Shown here one piece after another: positions 7,665 to 16,054 of a DNA stretch of 64,000 nt. Position numbers and translations under genes: made by a program. Numbering within the stretch: the stretch's first letter is position 1; each line of letters starts with the position of its first letter. Source of the DNA: Microthrixaceae bacterium (lineage in GTDB: Bacteria > Actinomycetota > Acidimicrobiia > Acidimicrobiales > Iamiaceae); NCBI GenBank assembly GCA_016702505.1, contig JADJDU010000003.1:558001-622000 (forward strand), written 5' to 3'. Under the pieces are notes generated by a model. It was not told the origin of the DNA. It searched no databases and saw only the letters and a program-made list of their open reading frames with translations.

Positions 7665-9016
7665 TGACTCCGAAGGTGGGTAGGCGGTGGTTGACGGACC
7701 ACCCAGCCCGCTTCGTGGTTTCGGCCTTCCTAGCCGCGATCGTGGTGGGAGCGGGCTTGCTGTCACTGCCGTGGTCCACCGCCACGGGGCGTGACACGGA
7801 CTTGGTGACGGCGTTGTTCATGTCGACCAGCGCGGTCTGCGTGACCGGCTTCTCCACCGTGGACGTGGGAACCCACTTCAGCGGTTTCGGACAGGGCGTC
7901 TTGTTGGTGCTGGCTCAGGTCGGAGGTCTGGGCTTCATGACCTTGGCGTCGCTCATTGCCATGCTGGTCTCGCATCGACTGGGGTTGCGGATGGCGCTGG
8001 TGGCCACCGCTGAGCGGGGAACGTTGGAGCTCGGTGATGTGCGGCGGGTCCTGACCGGGGTGGCGGTGGTGACTCTGGTGGTCGAGGTGACGGTGGCCTT
8101 GGCCCTGTTGGTCCGGTTTCGTTTCGGATACCACTACCCGTGGGACGACGCGGTGTGGCACTCGGTGTTCCATTCGGTGGCCGCTTTCAACAACGCCGGG
8201 TTCTCCCTGTACCCGGACTCACTGAACCGCTTCGCCACCGACATCGTGGTCACGGCCGCGGTGATGGTCGGGATCATGGTCGGAGGTCTGGGCTTCCCGG
8301 TGTTGGTGGACCTCTATCAGCGAAGAGGACGAGGGTGGCGGAGGCTCAGCCTTCATTCCCGCCTCACCTTGACCACGTCCAGCCTGTTGTTGGTGGTGGG
8401 ATGGGTGATGGTGTGCGCGTCGGAATGGGCCAACTCCGAGACGCTGGGGTCGCGAGGTACAGCGGGCAAGGTCTGGATGGGGCTCTTCGGTTCGGTGACG
8501 GCTCGTACCGCGGGGTTTCACACGATGACCCCAGCGGTCATGACCGATGAAGGACTGATCGGAACGATGTTCTTGATGTTCGTCGGAGCGGGGTCGGCGG
8601 GAACCAGTGGTGGGATCAAGGTGGCAACGCTCGCCCTGCTGGTTCTGGTGGTCTTGGCCGAGCTGAGGGGTTCAAGAGACGTTGCGGTCTTCGGGCGGCG
8701 GATCAGTGAGCAGGTGCAGCGTCAGGCCGTGACCGTGGTCCTGTTGGGGATGTCGGTGGTTGTCGTCACCGTGTTCGGCTTGCTGTGGGTGACGGACCTA
8801 CCAGTCGAGGCCGTTGCCTTCGAAGCCGTCTCGGGGTTCGGTACCACAGGTCTGACGACTGGCGTCACGCCTCTGTTGCCGACTTCCGGCCGGTTGTTGA
8901 TGATGGTGGTCATGTTGGTGGGGCGCCTGGGGCCGGTCACGTTGGGTACCGCCATGGTCTTCCGGTTCCGGAACGCCCGGATCCGCTTCCCGGAGGAGGC
9001 TCCTCTCATTGGCTGA
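7661..9016 (+). CDS. trkH: TrkH/KtrB family potassium uptake channel subunit
   Basis: 451 residues with many membrane helices. The four selectivity-filter repeats are visible in order: SAVCVTGFS, AAFNNAGFS, TARTAGFHT and SGFGTTGLTTG. The protein is the K+-translocating subunit of a Trk/Ktr system. The start is GTG 7661, immediately followed by ATG 7664; as currently read, the pcnA stop overlaps it. The 3' end overlaps the TTG start of trkA by 8 bp, so channel and regulator are translationally coupled, as in other two-gene Trk/Ktr operons. Confidence 0.95.
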   Translation: MMTPKVGRRWLTDHPARFVVSAFLAAIVVGAGLLSLPWSTATGRDTDLVTALFMSTSAVCVTGFSTVDVGTHFSGFGQGVLLVLAQVGGLGFMTLASLIAMLVSHRLGLRMALVATAERGTLELGDVRRVLTGVAVVTLVVEVTVALALLVRFRFGYHYPWDDAVWHSVFHSVAAFNNAGFSLYPDSLNRFATDIVVTAAVMVGIMVGGLGFPVLVDLYQRRGRGWRRLSLHSRLTLTTSSLLLVVGWVMVCASEWANSETLGSRGTAGKVWMGLFGSVTARTAGFHTMTPAVMTDEGLIGTMFLMFVGAGSAGTSGGIKVATLALLVLVVLAELRGSRDVAVFGRRISEQVQRQAVTVVLLGMSVVVVTVFGLLWVTDLPVEAVAFEAVSGFGTTGLTTGVTPLLPTSGRLLMMVVMLVGRLGPVTLGTAMVFRFRNARIRFPEEAPLIG

Positions 9017-9707
9017 CAACCGTTCCACTGTTCTCGTCGTCGGCCTGGGTAGGTTCGGATCGTCGCTGGCCCTCGAGTTGGAGGCCCTGGGGCACGAGGT
9101 TCTGGCGGTCGATTCCCGGGAGGCGGTGGTCCAGCAATGGGCCGCTCAGGTCACCCATGCCGTTGTTGCCGACGCCACCGATCATGACTCCCTGGTCAGC
9201 CTGGGGGTATCTGAACTGGCTCATGCCGTGGTGGCCATCGGTGAGGACGTCGAGGCCAGCATCCTGGCTACCGCGGCTCTTGGTGAAATTGGTGTTGCCG
9301 ACGTCTGGGCCAAGGCCAACTCTGGATCCCACGCTCGGATCTTGGGTCTGGTGGGGGCGACCCACGTGGTGTTTCCCGAACGGGACTCGGGCCGTCGACT
9401 GGCTCATCAGGTAACCGGCCGGATCCTCGATTACATCGAAATCGATGACGACTTCGTCCTGGTGGAGACCGCAGTTCCACCCGGGGTTGCGGGGAAGACC
9501 CTGGGGGAGGCGCAGATCAGAGCTGCATTCGGGGTGACGGTGGTGAGCGTGAAACCAGCCGGTGGCCGCTACACCTACACCACCGCCGAGTCGGTACTCG
9601 AGGGCCTGCTGCTCGTGGCTGGATCGAAGCCCGACGTCGAACGCTTCGCGGCTTCGGCCCCGGTGTCTGCGCCCGGCAACGGCGCGCCACCTGGGCCCCG
9701 CCTCTGA
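9009..9707 (+). CDS. trkA: TrkA/KtrA family RCK potassium-channel regulator
   Basis: 232 residues with a single RCK module. The N-terminal Rossmann nucleotide-binding site is VLVVGLGRFGSSLA, with an acidic residue after beta-2 (VDSRE). A TrkA_C domain covers roughly residues 135-215 (GVAGKTLGEAQIRAAFGV). It gates TrkH in response to bound nucleotide on the cytoplasmic face. The start is a TTG inside the end of trkH; no upstream ATG/GTG gives the conserved N-terminus. It is convergent with the methyltransferase gene across 64 bp in which no strong hairpin is seen. Confidence 0.93.
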   Translation: MADNRSTVLVVGLGRFGSSLALELEALGHEVLAVDSREAVVQQWAAQVTHAVVADATDHDSLVSLGVSELAHAVVAIGEDVEASILATAALGEIGVADVWAKANSGSHARILGLVGATHVVFPERDSGRRLAHQVTGRILDYIEIDDDFVLVETAVPPGVAGKTLGEAQIRAAFGVTVVSVKPAGGRYTYTTAESVLEGLLLVAGSKPDVERFAASAPVSAPGNGAPPGPRL

Positions 9708-9771
9708 CTCGCCTTCATCGCGCTGGCGTTGCTTCAAGCGGTTGCGTCGGTGAGGGCGCTGTGCCCGCAGC

Positions 9772-10512
9772 TCAGTTGCCTTGCTTGCGGGCTCGGATGA
9801 TGAGGGTGGTGGGTACTGCGGGTACGCCGGCGGGGATCACCGAGGGCAGGGGCTCGAGCACCTGGTCGACTACGAAGCTGGCCCGGTGGAGGGTGGTGAA
9901 GATTTCACCGATGGTGCGGAGGTGGTCGAGCACCGTTCTGGGGCCGTCGACCCATTCGACCGGCGAGCTTCGCTGGTAGGGATGGACGGCACGGGTCGGG
10001 TCGTCGCCGTCGAAGTCGAACAAGCCGGCCACCGGATGCGGGAGCGATGCCACCAGTGGCGCTTCGGGCTTGAGGACGCGGTGGACCTGTCGGAACACGC
10101 GGGCCATGTCCTCGGCGGTGGCCAGCGCCATGACGCTGAGCGCGGCGTCGACGCTGTCGGAACGGAGAAAGGCCAGGTCGGCGAGGGCGGACTGGTGAAG
10201 TTCGACCTTCACCTCGGCGGTGTCGGCTCGCTCGCGGGCCCGGGCCAACAACCCTGCGTCGGGATCCACGCCCAGCACCTTGGCGCCTTGTTGGGCCAGG
10301 ACCACCGCGTTGTGTCCGATGCCGCAGCCCAGGTCCACGAGCCGTCGGCCCTCGACCGGACCCAGCAGCTTGAGGTCTGCCTCGCTGGGGACGTCGCGTC
10401 CGTAGATCACAGCGGTGGCTCGGGTGGGATCGGAGTCTTGGGCCGTGCTGTACCGCCGGGGCTCGGGGGATGGGTTGCCGGGGAGCGGGACGGTGAGCGG
10501 TTGATCGGCCAT
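9772..10512 (-). CDS. Class I SAM-dependent methyltransferase
   Basis: 246 residues from the ATG at 10512. Motif I is VDLGCGIGHNAVVLAQQG, followed by the acidic motif II VLGVDPDAGLL, a post-II acidic region and the Methyltransf_11/25-type HRVLKP element. The C-terminal third (SSPVEWVDGPRTVLDHL) resembles small-molecule or ubiquinone/menaquinone-type methyltransferases, but the substrate is not identifiable. The open frame continues 33 codons upstream into the divergent DUF5318 promoter; MADQPLTV is the better start on spacing, though no strong Shine-Dalgarno is present. Confidence 0.88.
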   Translation of the reverse strand: MADQPLTVPLPGNPSPEPRRYSTAQDSDPTRATAVIYGRDVPSEADLKLLGPVEGRRLVDLGCGIGHNAVVLAQQGAKVLGVDPDAGLLARARERADTAEVKVELHQSALADLAFLRSDSVDAALSVMALATAEDMARVFRQVHRVLKPEAPLVASLPHPVAGLFDFDGDDPTRAVHPYQRSSPVEWVDGPRTVLDHLRTIGEIFTTLHRASFVVDQVLEPLPSVIPAGVPAVPTTLIIRARKQGN

Positions 10513-10595
10513 GGTGGGAGTCTGCCGCCCGAGGCTGTCCCGGTTCGGGATCCTCCGCCACGAACGGCCCGAGAGCAGATCGGCGGGTTCGGACC

Positions 10596-10601
10596 TAGCC
10601 T
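10596..10601 (+). promoter_or_regulatory. -10 box, leaderless promoter of the DUF5318 gene
   Basis: TAGCCT, an 8-nt spacer, then ATG 10610. No Shine-Dalgarno is present. Confidence 0.6.
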
Positions 10602-10609
10602 GGTGTGCC

Positions 10610-11017
10610 ATGGGATTCAGACCGGATGCCGTGCGGGGTGCTGGCCCCGGCCAGATCGACTACCGCTTGGCGCGGCGGTCGGTGTTGGCCGAGTACCGCA
10701 AGGGTCGCATCGCCCGTCACGAGGTGTGTGACGCCCATCCCGAACTGGCTCGCGCGGCGAAGGAGTGTGGCGAGCCCAGTTCACTCACCTGCCCGATCTG
10801 TGAGGAGGTGAAGGTCGTGCTGGTGTCCTACGTGTTCGGTCCGAGATTGCCGGCGTTCGGTCGTTGCATCACCTCCAAGAAGGAATTGGCCTCGATCGCC
10901 AAACGATCGGGCGAGTTCACGTGTTATGTGGTGGAGGTGTGTCCGGCGTGTTCGTGGAACCACCTGGCCCGCACGTTCCTGCTCTCACCGGGTCGTGGCC
11001 GACTGGTGGCCCGCTGA
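10610..11017 (+). CDS. DUF5318 family protein
   Basis: 135 residues. The conserved elements of this actinobacterial family are visible: an N-terminal IDYRLARRSVLAEYRKGRI helix, a CPICEE zinc-ribbon half, the SYVFGPRLPAFGRCI core and a second cysteine pair in EVCPACSWNHL. The four cysteines suggest a bound zinc. Function is unknown. Gene order DUF5318-ponA is the same as Rv0049-Rv0050 in M. tuberculosis, which hints at a link to envelope growth. The start is ATG 10610 under a leaderless promoter. Confidence 0.88.
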   Translation: MGFRPDAVRGAGPGQIDYRLARRSVLAEYRKGRIARHEVCDAHPELARAAKECGEPSSLTCPICEEVKVVLVSYVFGPRLPAFGRCITSKKELASIAKRSGEFTCYVVEVCPACSWNHLARTFLLSPGRGRLVAR

Positions 11018-11058
11018 TCGGCGTTCGGGGTGACTGCCAGAGCGGGGTGGACCGTTGG

Positions 11059-11064
11059 TAGCCT
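11059..11064 (+). promoter_or_regulatory. -10 box upstream of ponA
   Basis: TAGCCT, the same hexamer as in the DUF5318, panB, GGDEF/EAL and terminal PBP promoters. It predicts a leader of about 60 nt before ATG 11132. Confidence 0.45.
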
Positions 11065-11131
11065 CTGGTGCCCGTTCGTGACCGCTCCGCCTCGATGCGT
11101 GTGATCCCGAGCCCCGAGCGGATCCGACCCC

Positions 11132-13399
11132 ATGCGCAAGCGAACTCGTAAGCCGGTACCGGTCCACAACCTCAAGGTGACCCGCAAAGGCAAGGTCAAG
11201 AAGCGCGGGATCATCTGGCGGTGGCGACGGGTCTTTTGCGCCTTGGCTCTGGTTGCCACCTTCGGCCTGGCTGGCGTTGTCTTCGTGCTCACCCAGATCG
11301 AACTACCCCGAGACCCGCGCTTCGAGGACGAGTACAAGCAGACGTCGTTCATGTGTTCGGCCGAGGTTCAGGTGAACTGCAACGCCCAGAACGCCATGGC
11401 CCAGCTCCACGGCACCGAGGACCGAGTGCTCGTCACCTACGAGCAAATCCCCGAGGTACTCAAGCAGGCGGTGATCGCCACCGAGGACAAGGACTTCTTC
11501 GAGCACGACGGTGTCGATCCGCTCGGTATCGCCCGGGCCGCCTACCACGACATTCGGGGAACCTCTGCTTCTCGTCAGGGTGGGTCGACGATCACCCAGC
11601 AGTACGTGAAGAAGACCTACCTAACCGCCGAGCAGACCGTCACCCGCAAGATCAAAGAAGCGGTGATGGCAATCAAGTTGGAGCAGAAGCTCTCCAAGGA
11701 GGAGATCCTCACCCGCTACCTCAACACCGTCTACTTCGGTCGAGGGGCCTATGGGGTGCAGGCGGCGTCTCGAGCCTGGTTCGGTCACGACGTGGAGGCT
11801 GTCACCGCCGGGGAAGCGGCCTTCTTGGCCGGTCTACTCCGCAACCCCAACGGGGCCGACCCTTACCGTGGTCCGGATTCTCTGGCCGAAGCCGAGCGCC
11901 GTCGCCTGGTGAGTCTCCAAGCCATGGTCCGCGACGGGTACCTGACCGAATCCGAGAAGGCTGCGTTCGCTGCCGTTCCGATGGATCCCGACGCACCCGG
12001 CGTGGCGGTCGAGGACCGGTTCATCCAACCACCGCCGGTGCCGTCCACATTGGGTGAGGACGTCAAGGGTGCAGAGTGGGGCAGCGAGTACTTCGCCGAG
12101 TACGTCCGCCAATGGTTGATCGACGAGTTCGGAGCCGATGCCGTCTACGGCGGAGGCTTGAAGGTGTATACGACCCTGGACCAGTCGATGCAGAAGTCTG
12201 CCTTCGAAGCGGTCACGTCGGTTCTCGACCGCGACGGTGATCCGTCGGGAGCCTTGGTGGCACTCGACGACCGGGGGCAGGTGAGGGCGATGATGGCCGG
12301 CACCGATTTCGCCGACCAGGAACTGAACCTGGCCACCGGTCGCGAAAGCGGTGGGTCTGGTCGTCCGCCGGGGTCGACGTTCAAGACCTTTGCCTTGGCC
12401 GAGGCGGTGCGCGAGGGCTACTCGATCCGCTCGGTGCTCCCGTCACCTACCAACCTCGAGATCTCCGAACCGCAGTGCACCAACGGTGGCGATGTCTGGA
12501 AGGTTCGCGGGGGACCGGGTGGAGGCTCCTCTCTGGTGACGGCCACCAAGAAGTCGATCAACACCACCTACGCCGAGCTCATGGTGCGTCTCGGCCCCGA
12601 CGCCGTGGCGGATCTGGCCCAGTCCATGGGGGTGAGCTCCCTCGCCGACCAGAAGGTCCAGTGCTCGTGGGTGCTCGGTTCGGGCGAGGTCTCGGTGATG
12701 GACATGGCTGCCGCCTATTCGACCCTGGCCAACGAAGGCACCGCCCGCACCCCGATCGTGGTGACCAGGGTCGAGTTCCCCGACGGCACCGTGCGCAACT
12801 ACGAGGCCGAGGAGACCCAGGTCCTCACCCCCGAACAGGCTGCTCGGGTCACCTTCGCCCTCCAGCAGGTGATCCAGGGCGGCACGGGTCGGGAAGCGAA
12901 CTTCGGTCGACCGGCGGCAGGCAAGACCGGTACCACCCAGAACAACGCCGACGGTTGGTTCGTGGGGTACACCCCGGATCTCACCGCCGCCGTGTGGATG
13001 GGATTTCCCGAGGGCCAGATCCCCATGCGCAACGTGCACGGCATGTCGGTGCAGGGCGGCAACTTCCCGGCCCGGATCTGGAACCGGTTCATGACCAGCG
13101 CCACGGCCAACATGGAACCCGCCGAGTTCCGGGAGTGGGACGACGACGTCCTGGGAGATGGAGAGACTCTCGATCCGAACTTGGGCAAGACGTCTGTGAT
13201 CGGCAGCGGTTCGGACCAGAACTCGCCCAACCAGGCACCCCGCACCACCGTCCCTGGCGGTGGCACCACGTCCACGACAAGCGGAAGCGGTTCGACCACC
13301 ACCTCACCGGCGACGACGGCTCCCGCCACCACCGCGCCACCGGCCACCACGAGCCCCCCGGCTACCACAGCCCCGGCAGGGGGAGGGGCCGACCCATAG
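11132..13399 (+). CDS. ponA: Class A penicillin-binding protein (glycosyltransferase/transpeptidase)
   Basis: 755 residues. A basic cytoplasmic N-terminus and one membrane helix (about 35-53) are followed by a GT51 domain (ATEDKDFFEHDG with the catalytic Glu, then GGSTITQQYVKK). The transpeptidase domain has STFK (active serine 415), SIN in KKSINTTYAE and KTGTT in the AGKTGTTQN stretch. It polymerises and cross-links peptidoglycan outside the membrane. The last 60 residues form a Thr/Pro/Ala-rich tail. The stop codon lies in the first bases of an intergenic repeat, so the extreme C-terminus (GADP) is repeat-encoded. Confidence 0.95.
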   Translation: MRKRTRKPVPVHNLKVTRKGKVKKRGIIWRWRRVFCALALVATFGLAGVVFVLTQIELPRDPRFEDEYKQTSFMCSAEVQVNCNAQNAMAQLHGTEDRVLVTYEQIPEVLKQAVIATEDKDFFEHDGVDPLGIARAAYHDIRGTSASRQGGSTITQQYVKKTYLTAEQTVTRKIKEAVMAIKLEQKLSKEEILTRYLNTVYFGRGAYGVQAASRAWFGHDVEAVTAGEAAFLAGLLRNPNGADPYRGPDSLAEAERRRLVSLQAMVRDGYLTESEKAAFAAVPMDPDAPGVAVEDRFIQPPPVPSTLGEDVKGAEWGSEYFAEYVRQWLIDEFGADAVYGGGLKVYTTLDQSMQKSAFEAVTSVLDRDGDPSGALVALDDRGQVRAMMAGTDFADQELNLATGRESGGSGRPPGSTFKTFALAEAVREGYSIRSVLPSPTNLEISEPQCTNGGDVWKVRGGPGGGSSLVTATKKSINTTYAELMVRLGPDAVADLAQSMGVSSLADQKVQCSWVLGSGEVSVMDMAAAYSTLANEGTARTPIVVTRVEFPDGTVRNYEAEETQVLTPEQAARVTFALQQVIQGGTGREANFGRPAAGKTGTTQNNADGWFVGYTPDLTAAVWMGFPEGQIPMRNVHGMSVQGGNFPARIWNRFMTSATANMEPAEFREWDDDVLGDGETLDPNLGKTSVIGSGSDQNSPNQAPRTTVPGGGTTSTTSGSGSTTTSPATTAPATTAPPATTSPPATTAPAGGGADP

Positions 13400-13494
13400 A
13401 TGCGGCATGGTTGAACCGAGGCGGAGCCTCGGTCTGGTCAACCTGGTAGCGACGACGAGTAGCGACGACGATCGGAACTATTCGCTCGGGTCCT
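13388..13494 (+). repeat. Dispersed ~97-bp intergenic repeat, copy A1
   Basis: It starts with GCCGACCCATAG (overlapping the ponA stop), contains GCATGGTTGAACCG, the perfect stem CCGAGGC-GGA-GCCTCGG nested in GGTTGA/TCAACC outer arms, and ends with a CGACGACG-rich half and TCGCTCGGG. It fills the convergent gap between ponA and the zinc-ribbon gene. Other copies are at 33744, 41380, 42600 and 44473. Confidence 0.85.
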
Positions 13495-13666
13495 AGGTGA
13501 TCGGCTCGTGTGGGTAGATGGTTCTACAGATCGCGCACCACGTCTCGAACTCGCCGGCTCGGTGTTCGCCATCGGGCTGGCCTGCCTCGTCGAAATGGAC
13601 GTAGATCCGCTGCACGGTCACCAGGTCGGGGCCGGAGTCACCGCAGGAGTCGCATCGGTCGCTCAT
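13493..13666 (-). CDS. Small zinc-ribbon protein
   Basis: 57 residues starting MSDRCDSCGDSG. Two cysteine pairs (CDSCGD near the N-terminus, WCAICRTIYPHE near the C-terminus) suggest one zinc-ribbon, with a short beta-rich middle (TVQRIYVHFDEAG). Cytoplasmic, function unknown. The start is supported by a TACCGT box 7 nt upstream on the reverse strand; the longer open frame upstream would read through panB's promoter. It is convergent with ponA and divergent from panB. Confidence 0.75.
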   Translation of the reverse strand: MSDRCDSCGDSGPDLVTVQRIYVHFDEAGQPDGEHRAGEFETWCAICRTIYPHEPIT

Positions 13667-13673
13667 GGAGCCG

Positions 13674-13679
13674 ACGGTA
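13674..13679 (-). promoter_or_regulatory. -10 box, leaderless promoter of the zinc-ribbon gene
   Basis: On the reverse strand TACCGT is followed by a 7-nt spacer and the ATG at 13666, without a Shine-Dalgarno. Confidence 0.55.
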
Positions 13680-13744
13680 CCTTCCGCTCGTTGAGAGTCC
13701 CCCGAGCGAGAGGTGGGGAATGGAACAGCCTCAGGAGCTGGTTC

Positions 13745-13750
13745 TAGCCT
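13745..13750 (+). promoter_or_regulatory. -10 box of panB
   Basis: TAGCCT predicts a leader of about 49 nt that ends in a strong AAGGAGG Shine-Dalgarno before ATG 13806. Confidence 0.5.
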
Positions 13751-13805
13751 GGTGACACCGCCGGCAGCCGAGGGGCGCTGGACGGGAACAACCAAGGAGG
13801 CTCAC

Positions 13806-14681
13806 ATGAGCACATCTCCCTCTTCTTCGGCGACCCCGGTCACCGTTCCTTCGATTCGGGGGACCAAGGTCCGCAACGGCGCGGACCGGCTGGTGATGGT
13901 CACCGCCTACGACGCGCCCGGCGCCCGCATCGCCAGCGAGGCCGGTGTCGACCTGATCTTGGTGGGAGATTCTCTGGCCATGGTGGTTCTGGGCTACGAC
14001 GACACCCTTCAGGTGACCGTTGAGGACATGGCCCACCACACCGCGGCGGTGGCAAGGGCCAAGCCCCGTCCGCTGATCGTCGGCGACCTGCCGTGGCTCA
14101 GCTACCACGTGTCGGTGGAAGACACGGTTCGCAACGCCGCCATCCTGATCCGGGCCGGTGCCGAGGCCGTCAAACTCGAGGGTGGGACGAAGCGGATTCC
14201 GATGGTCGAGGCCCTCGTGGATGCCGAGATCCCGGTGATGGGTCACATCGGTCTCACTCCCCAGTCGGTTCACGCGATGGGGGGATTCAAGGTCCAGGGT
14301 CGCAGCAGCGACGCCGCTCTTCAACTGGTGGCCGACGCCAAGGAGCTCGAGCACGCCGGGTGTTTTTCGATCGTGCTCGAGGGGGTTCCCAGCGAGGTGG
14401 CGGCGATGGTGACCGAGACGGTGAACGTGCCCACCATCGGTATCGGTGCCGGTCCGGAGTGCGACGGCCAGGTGCTGGTGTACCACGACGTATTGGGAAT
14501 CGAGGACCGAATGGCTCCCAAGTTCGTGCGGCGCTACGCCGATGTGAAGGGCGTGTCGGTGGCGGCGATGGCCACCTTCGCCGAGGACGTTCGGGCCGGG
14601 ACCTTCCCGGGCCCGGCCGAGTCGTACCACCTGTCGGCCGAGGTGGCCGAGGCCCTGAACCTGTACGGATCCGGAAGCTGA
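13806..14681 (+). CDS. panB: 3-methyl-2-oxobutanoate hydroxymethyltransferase
   Basis: 291 residues, full family length. Signature segments: MVTAYDAPGARIASEAGVD, the metal-binding LVGDSLAMVVLGY, GDLPWLSYHVS, AEAVKLEGG, the MGHIGLTPQSVHAMGGFKVQG block, and IGIGAGPECDGQVLVYHD. It transfers a hydroxymethyl group from 5,10-methylene-THF to 2-oxoisovalerate, the first committed step of pantothenate/CoA synthesis. The open frame extends upstream, but AAGGAGG placed 6 nt before ATG 13806 fixes the start. panC/panD are not in the window. Confidence 0.96.
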   Translation: MSTSPSSSATPVTVPSIRGTKVRNGADRLVMVTAYDAPGARIASEAGVDLILVGDSLAMVVLGYDDTLQVTVEDMAHHTAAVARAKPRPLIVGDLPWLSYHVSVEDTVRNAAILIRAGAEAVKLEGGTKRIPMVEALVDAEIPVMGHIGLTPQSVHAMGGFKVQGRSSDAALQLVADAKELEHAGCFSIVLEGVPSEVAAMVTETVNVPTIGIGAGPECDGQVLVYHDVLGIEDRMAPKFVRRYADVKGVSVAAMATFAEDVRAGTFPGPAESYHLSAEVAEALNLYGSGS

Positions 14682-14718
14682 AACAGGGGCTCGCTCCCAT
14701 GGTCGGTCATGGCGGACC

Positions 14719-14724
14719 TATGGT
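14719..14724 (+). promoter_or_regulatory. -10 box of the DUF192 gene
   Basis: TATGGT predicts a transcript starting near 14731. That excludes the ATG at 14709 and leaves ATG 14757 as the first in-frame ATG. Confidence 0.4.
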
Positions 14725-14756
14725 TCCGCCGTGACGACGTCAGCCTGGATGGGTCA

Positions 14757-15455
14757 ATGACGGGGCCAGAGGGAAGGGGACGCCGCCGACTGGCGGTCGG
14801 TGCCGGCTTGGTGCTGTGTCTGATCGGGCTGGCCTTGGTGGGATACTCATATCGCGGGTCGATCAAGCAGCGGGTGAAGGAAACGGTTCGGCCGGACCCC
14901 GAACCCCCGGCCTGGGTGGCCTCGGTGACCACGGCCCCAGCGGATCCGACCGGCATGGTCGGGGCCTGGTCTGAGGTGGTTGGGGGGCGTACCCCGCTGG
15001 CCGGTTTCGGTGAGGTGAAGGCCACCGTCACCGCGGCTGACGGCACGGTTTGCGAGGTGTGCCTGCTGGCGGCGCTGACCCCGGACCAGCGTGCGACGGG
15101 TCTCATGTACGTGACCGATCCGGACTTGGGGGGGTACGACGGGATGGTCTTCGTGTTCGACGCCGACGTCTCCGCGGGGTTTTGGATGCGCAACACGAGG
15201 TTGCCGTTGTCCATCGCCTACTTCGACGGTGACGGGGTGCTGGTGTCAACCAACGATATGGAGCCGTGTCCGGACGACGAACCCAACTGTCCGACCTACC
15301 CGGCATCGGGGCCGTTCCGCTATGCGATCGAGGTACCGCAGGGTCGACTGGCCGACATCGGAGTGGTCGGTGCCGACGGAGGTGTGCCGGAGCCGCGAGA
15401 CGCGGTGCTCGAGATCACCGGCGAGCCATGTCCGGCGGCGGCCGACGCCCCCTGA
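14757..15455 (+). CDS. DUF192 domain membrane-anchored protein
   Basis: 232 residues. A basic N-terminus and one membrane helix (LAVGAGLVLCLIGLALVGY) anchor an extracytoplasmic DUF192 domain: LTPDQRATGLMYV, then GMVFVFDADVSAGFWMRNT, LPLSIAYFDGDG, the Cys-containing MEPCPDDEPNC and the conserved YAIEVPQGRLADIGV. DUF192 proteins are small beta-barrels of unknown function, often exported. The paired cysteines could form a disulphide. The gene is monocistronic between panB and the rpsF operon. Confidence 0.88.
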   Translation: MTGPEGRGRRRLAVGAGLVLCLIGLALVGYSYRGSIKQRVKETVRPDPEPPAWVASVTTAPADPTGMVGAWSEVVGGRTPLAGFGEVKATVTAADGTVCEVCLLAALTPDQRATGLMYVTDPDLGGYDGMVFVFDADVSAGFWMRNTRLPLSIAYFDGDGVLVSTNDMEPCPDDEPNCPTYPASGPFRYAIEVPQGRLADIGVVGADGGVPEPRDAVLEITGEPCPAAADAP

Positions 15456-15610
15456 GGGTTCGGGGACTGAGCTCTTTGTGGCGGAGCCCCCGCCTCTAGC
15501 TGGGATGGGGCCGTTGGTGGTTACACCCCGGGTCAACCCCCCTCGCCCGGTTTCGTTGTCACACCCCTCGGGGAGGATGGTGCGATGAGGTCCGAAGGGC
15601 ACAGGTCCGC

Positions 15611-15616
15611 TACCGT
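15611..15616 (+). promoter_or_regulatory. Candidate -10 box of the rpsF operon
   Basis: TACCGT predicts a leader of about 70 nt before rpsF. The preceding 150 bp (15456-15610) show no gene. Confidence 0.4.
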
Positions 15617-15640
15617 CATGCGGTCCAATTGCAGACCCTG

Positions 15641-15671
15641 CCCCAACCGTTGGGGCCCCGGCTCAGCCGGG
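15641..15671 (+). promoter_or_regulatory. Two adjacent hairpins in the rpsF leader
   Basis: CCCCAA-CCG-TTGGGG (15641-15655) is followed after one base by CCCGGC-TCA-GCCGGG (15657-15671), just upstream of the rpsF Shine-Dalgarno. Many bacteria have an S6:S18-binding element in this leader that represses the operon. Whether these hairpins are that element is an inference. Confidence 0.4.
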
Positions 15672-15694
15672 TCCGGAGGGAGGTGAGGCTCGCG

Positions 15695-16039
15695 ATGCGA
15701 GCATATGAGTTGATGGTCATCTGTGACGGTGGGCTCGAGGAGTCCGAAGTTGCCAAGGTGATCAACCAGGTGACCGCTCAGGTCGAGGCTGCCGGTGGAA
15801 CGGTGCCCAAGACCGAGAAGTGGGGTCGCCGACGTTTCGCCTACGAGATCAACCACAAGACCGAAGGTTTCTACGTGGTGTTCGAGATCGAGGCCGAGCC
15901 GGGTGCGCTCGACGATGTCGACCGCAACCTGCGCCTCGCGGACGAGGTGGTCCGCCACAAGATCATCCGGCTCCCAGATGCCGAGGCGTTCCGCCGCGGC
16001 CTGTTGGGTGCGCCGGCCCCGGCCGCTGAGGCTGGGTGA
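15695..16039 (+). CDS. rpsF: 30S ribosomal protein S6
   Basis: 114 residues beginning MRAYELMVICDGGLEE, the canonical S6 start. The KWGRRRFAYEINHKTEGFY block and the C-terminal IIRLPDAEAF strand fit the family. S6 binds S18 on the small-subunit platform. The start is set by a GGAGGGAGG Shine-Dalgarno; the 22 codons upstream are leader. It is first gene of rpsF-ssb-rpsR-rplI, 15 bp before ssb. Confidence 0.96.
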   Translation: MRAYELMVICDGGLEESEVAKVINQVTAQVEAAGGTVPKTEKWGRRRFAYEINHKTEGFYVVFEIEAEPGALDDVDRNLRLADEVVRHKIIRLPDAEAFRRGLLGAPAPAAEAG

Positions 16040-16054
16040 CCACCAGGAGCAATC

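Noticed and set aside
12443..13039. Long antisense open frame across ponA
   Set aside because: It lies wholly opposite the ponA transpeptidase domain, has no recognisable motif or start signals, and is explained by GC-rich codon bias. The same applies to the many other long antisense frames in the window.
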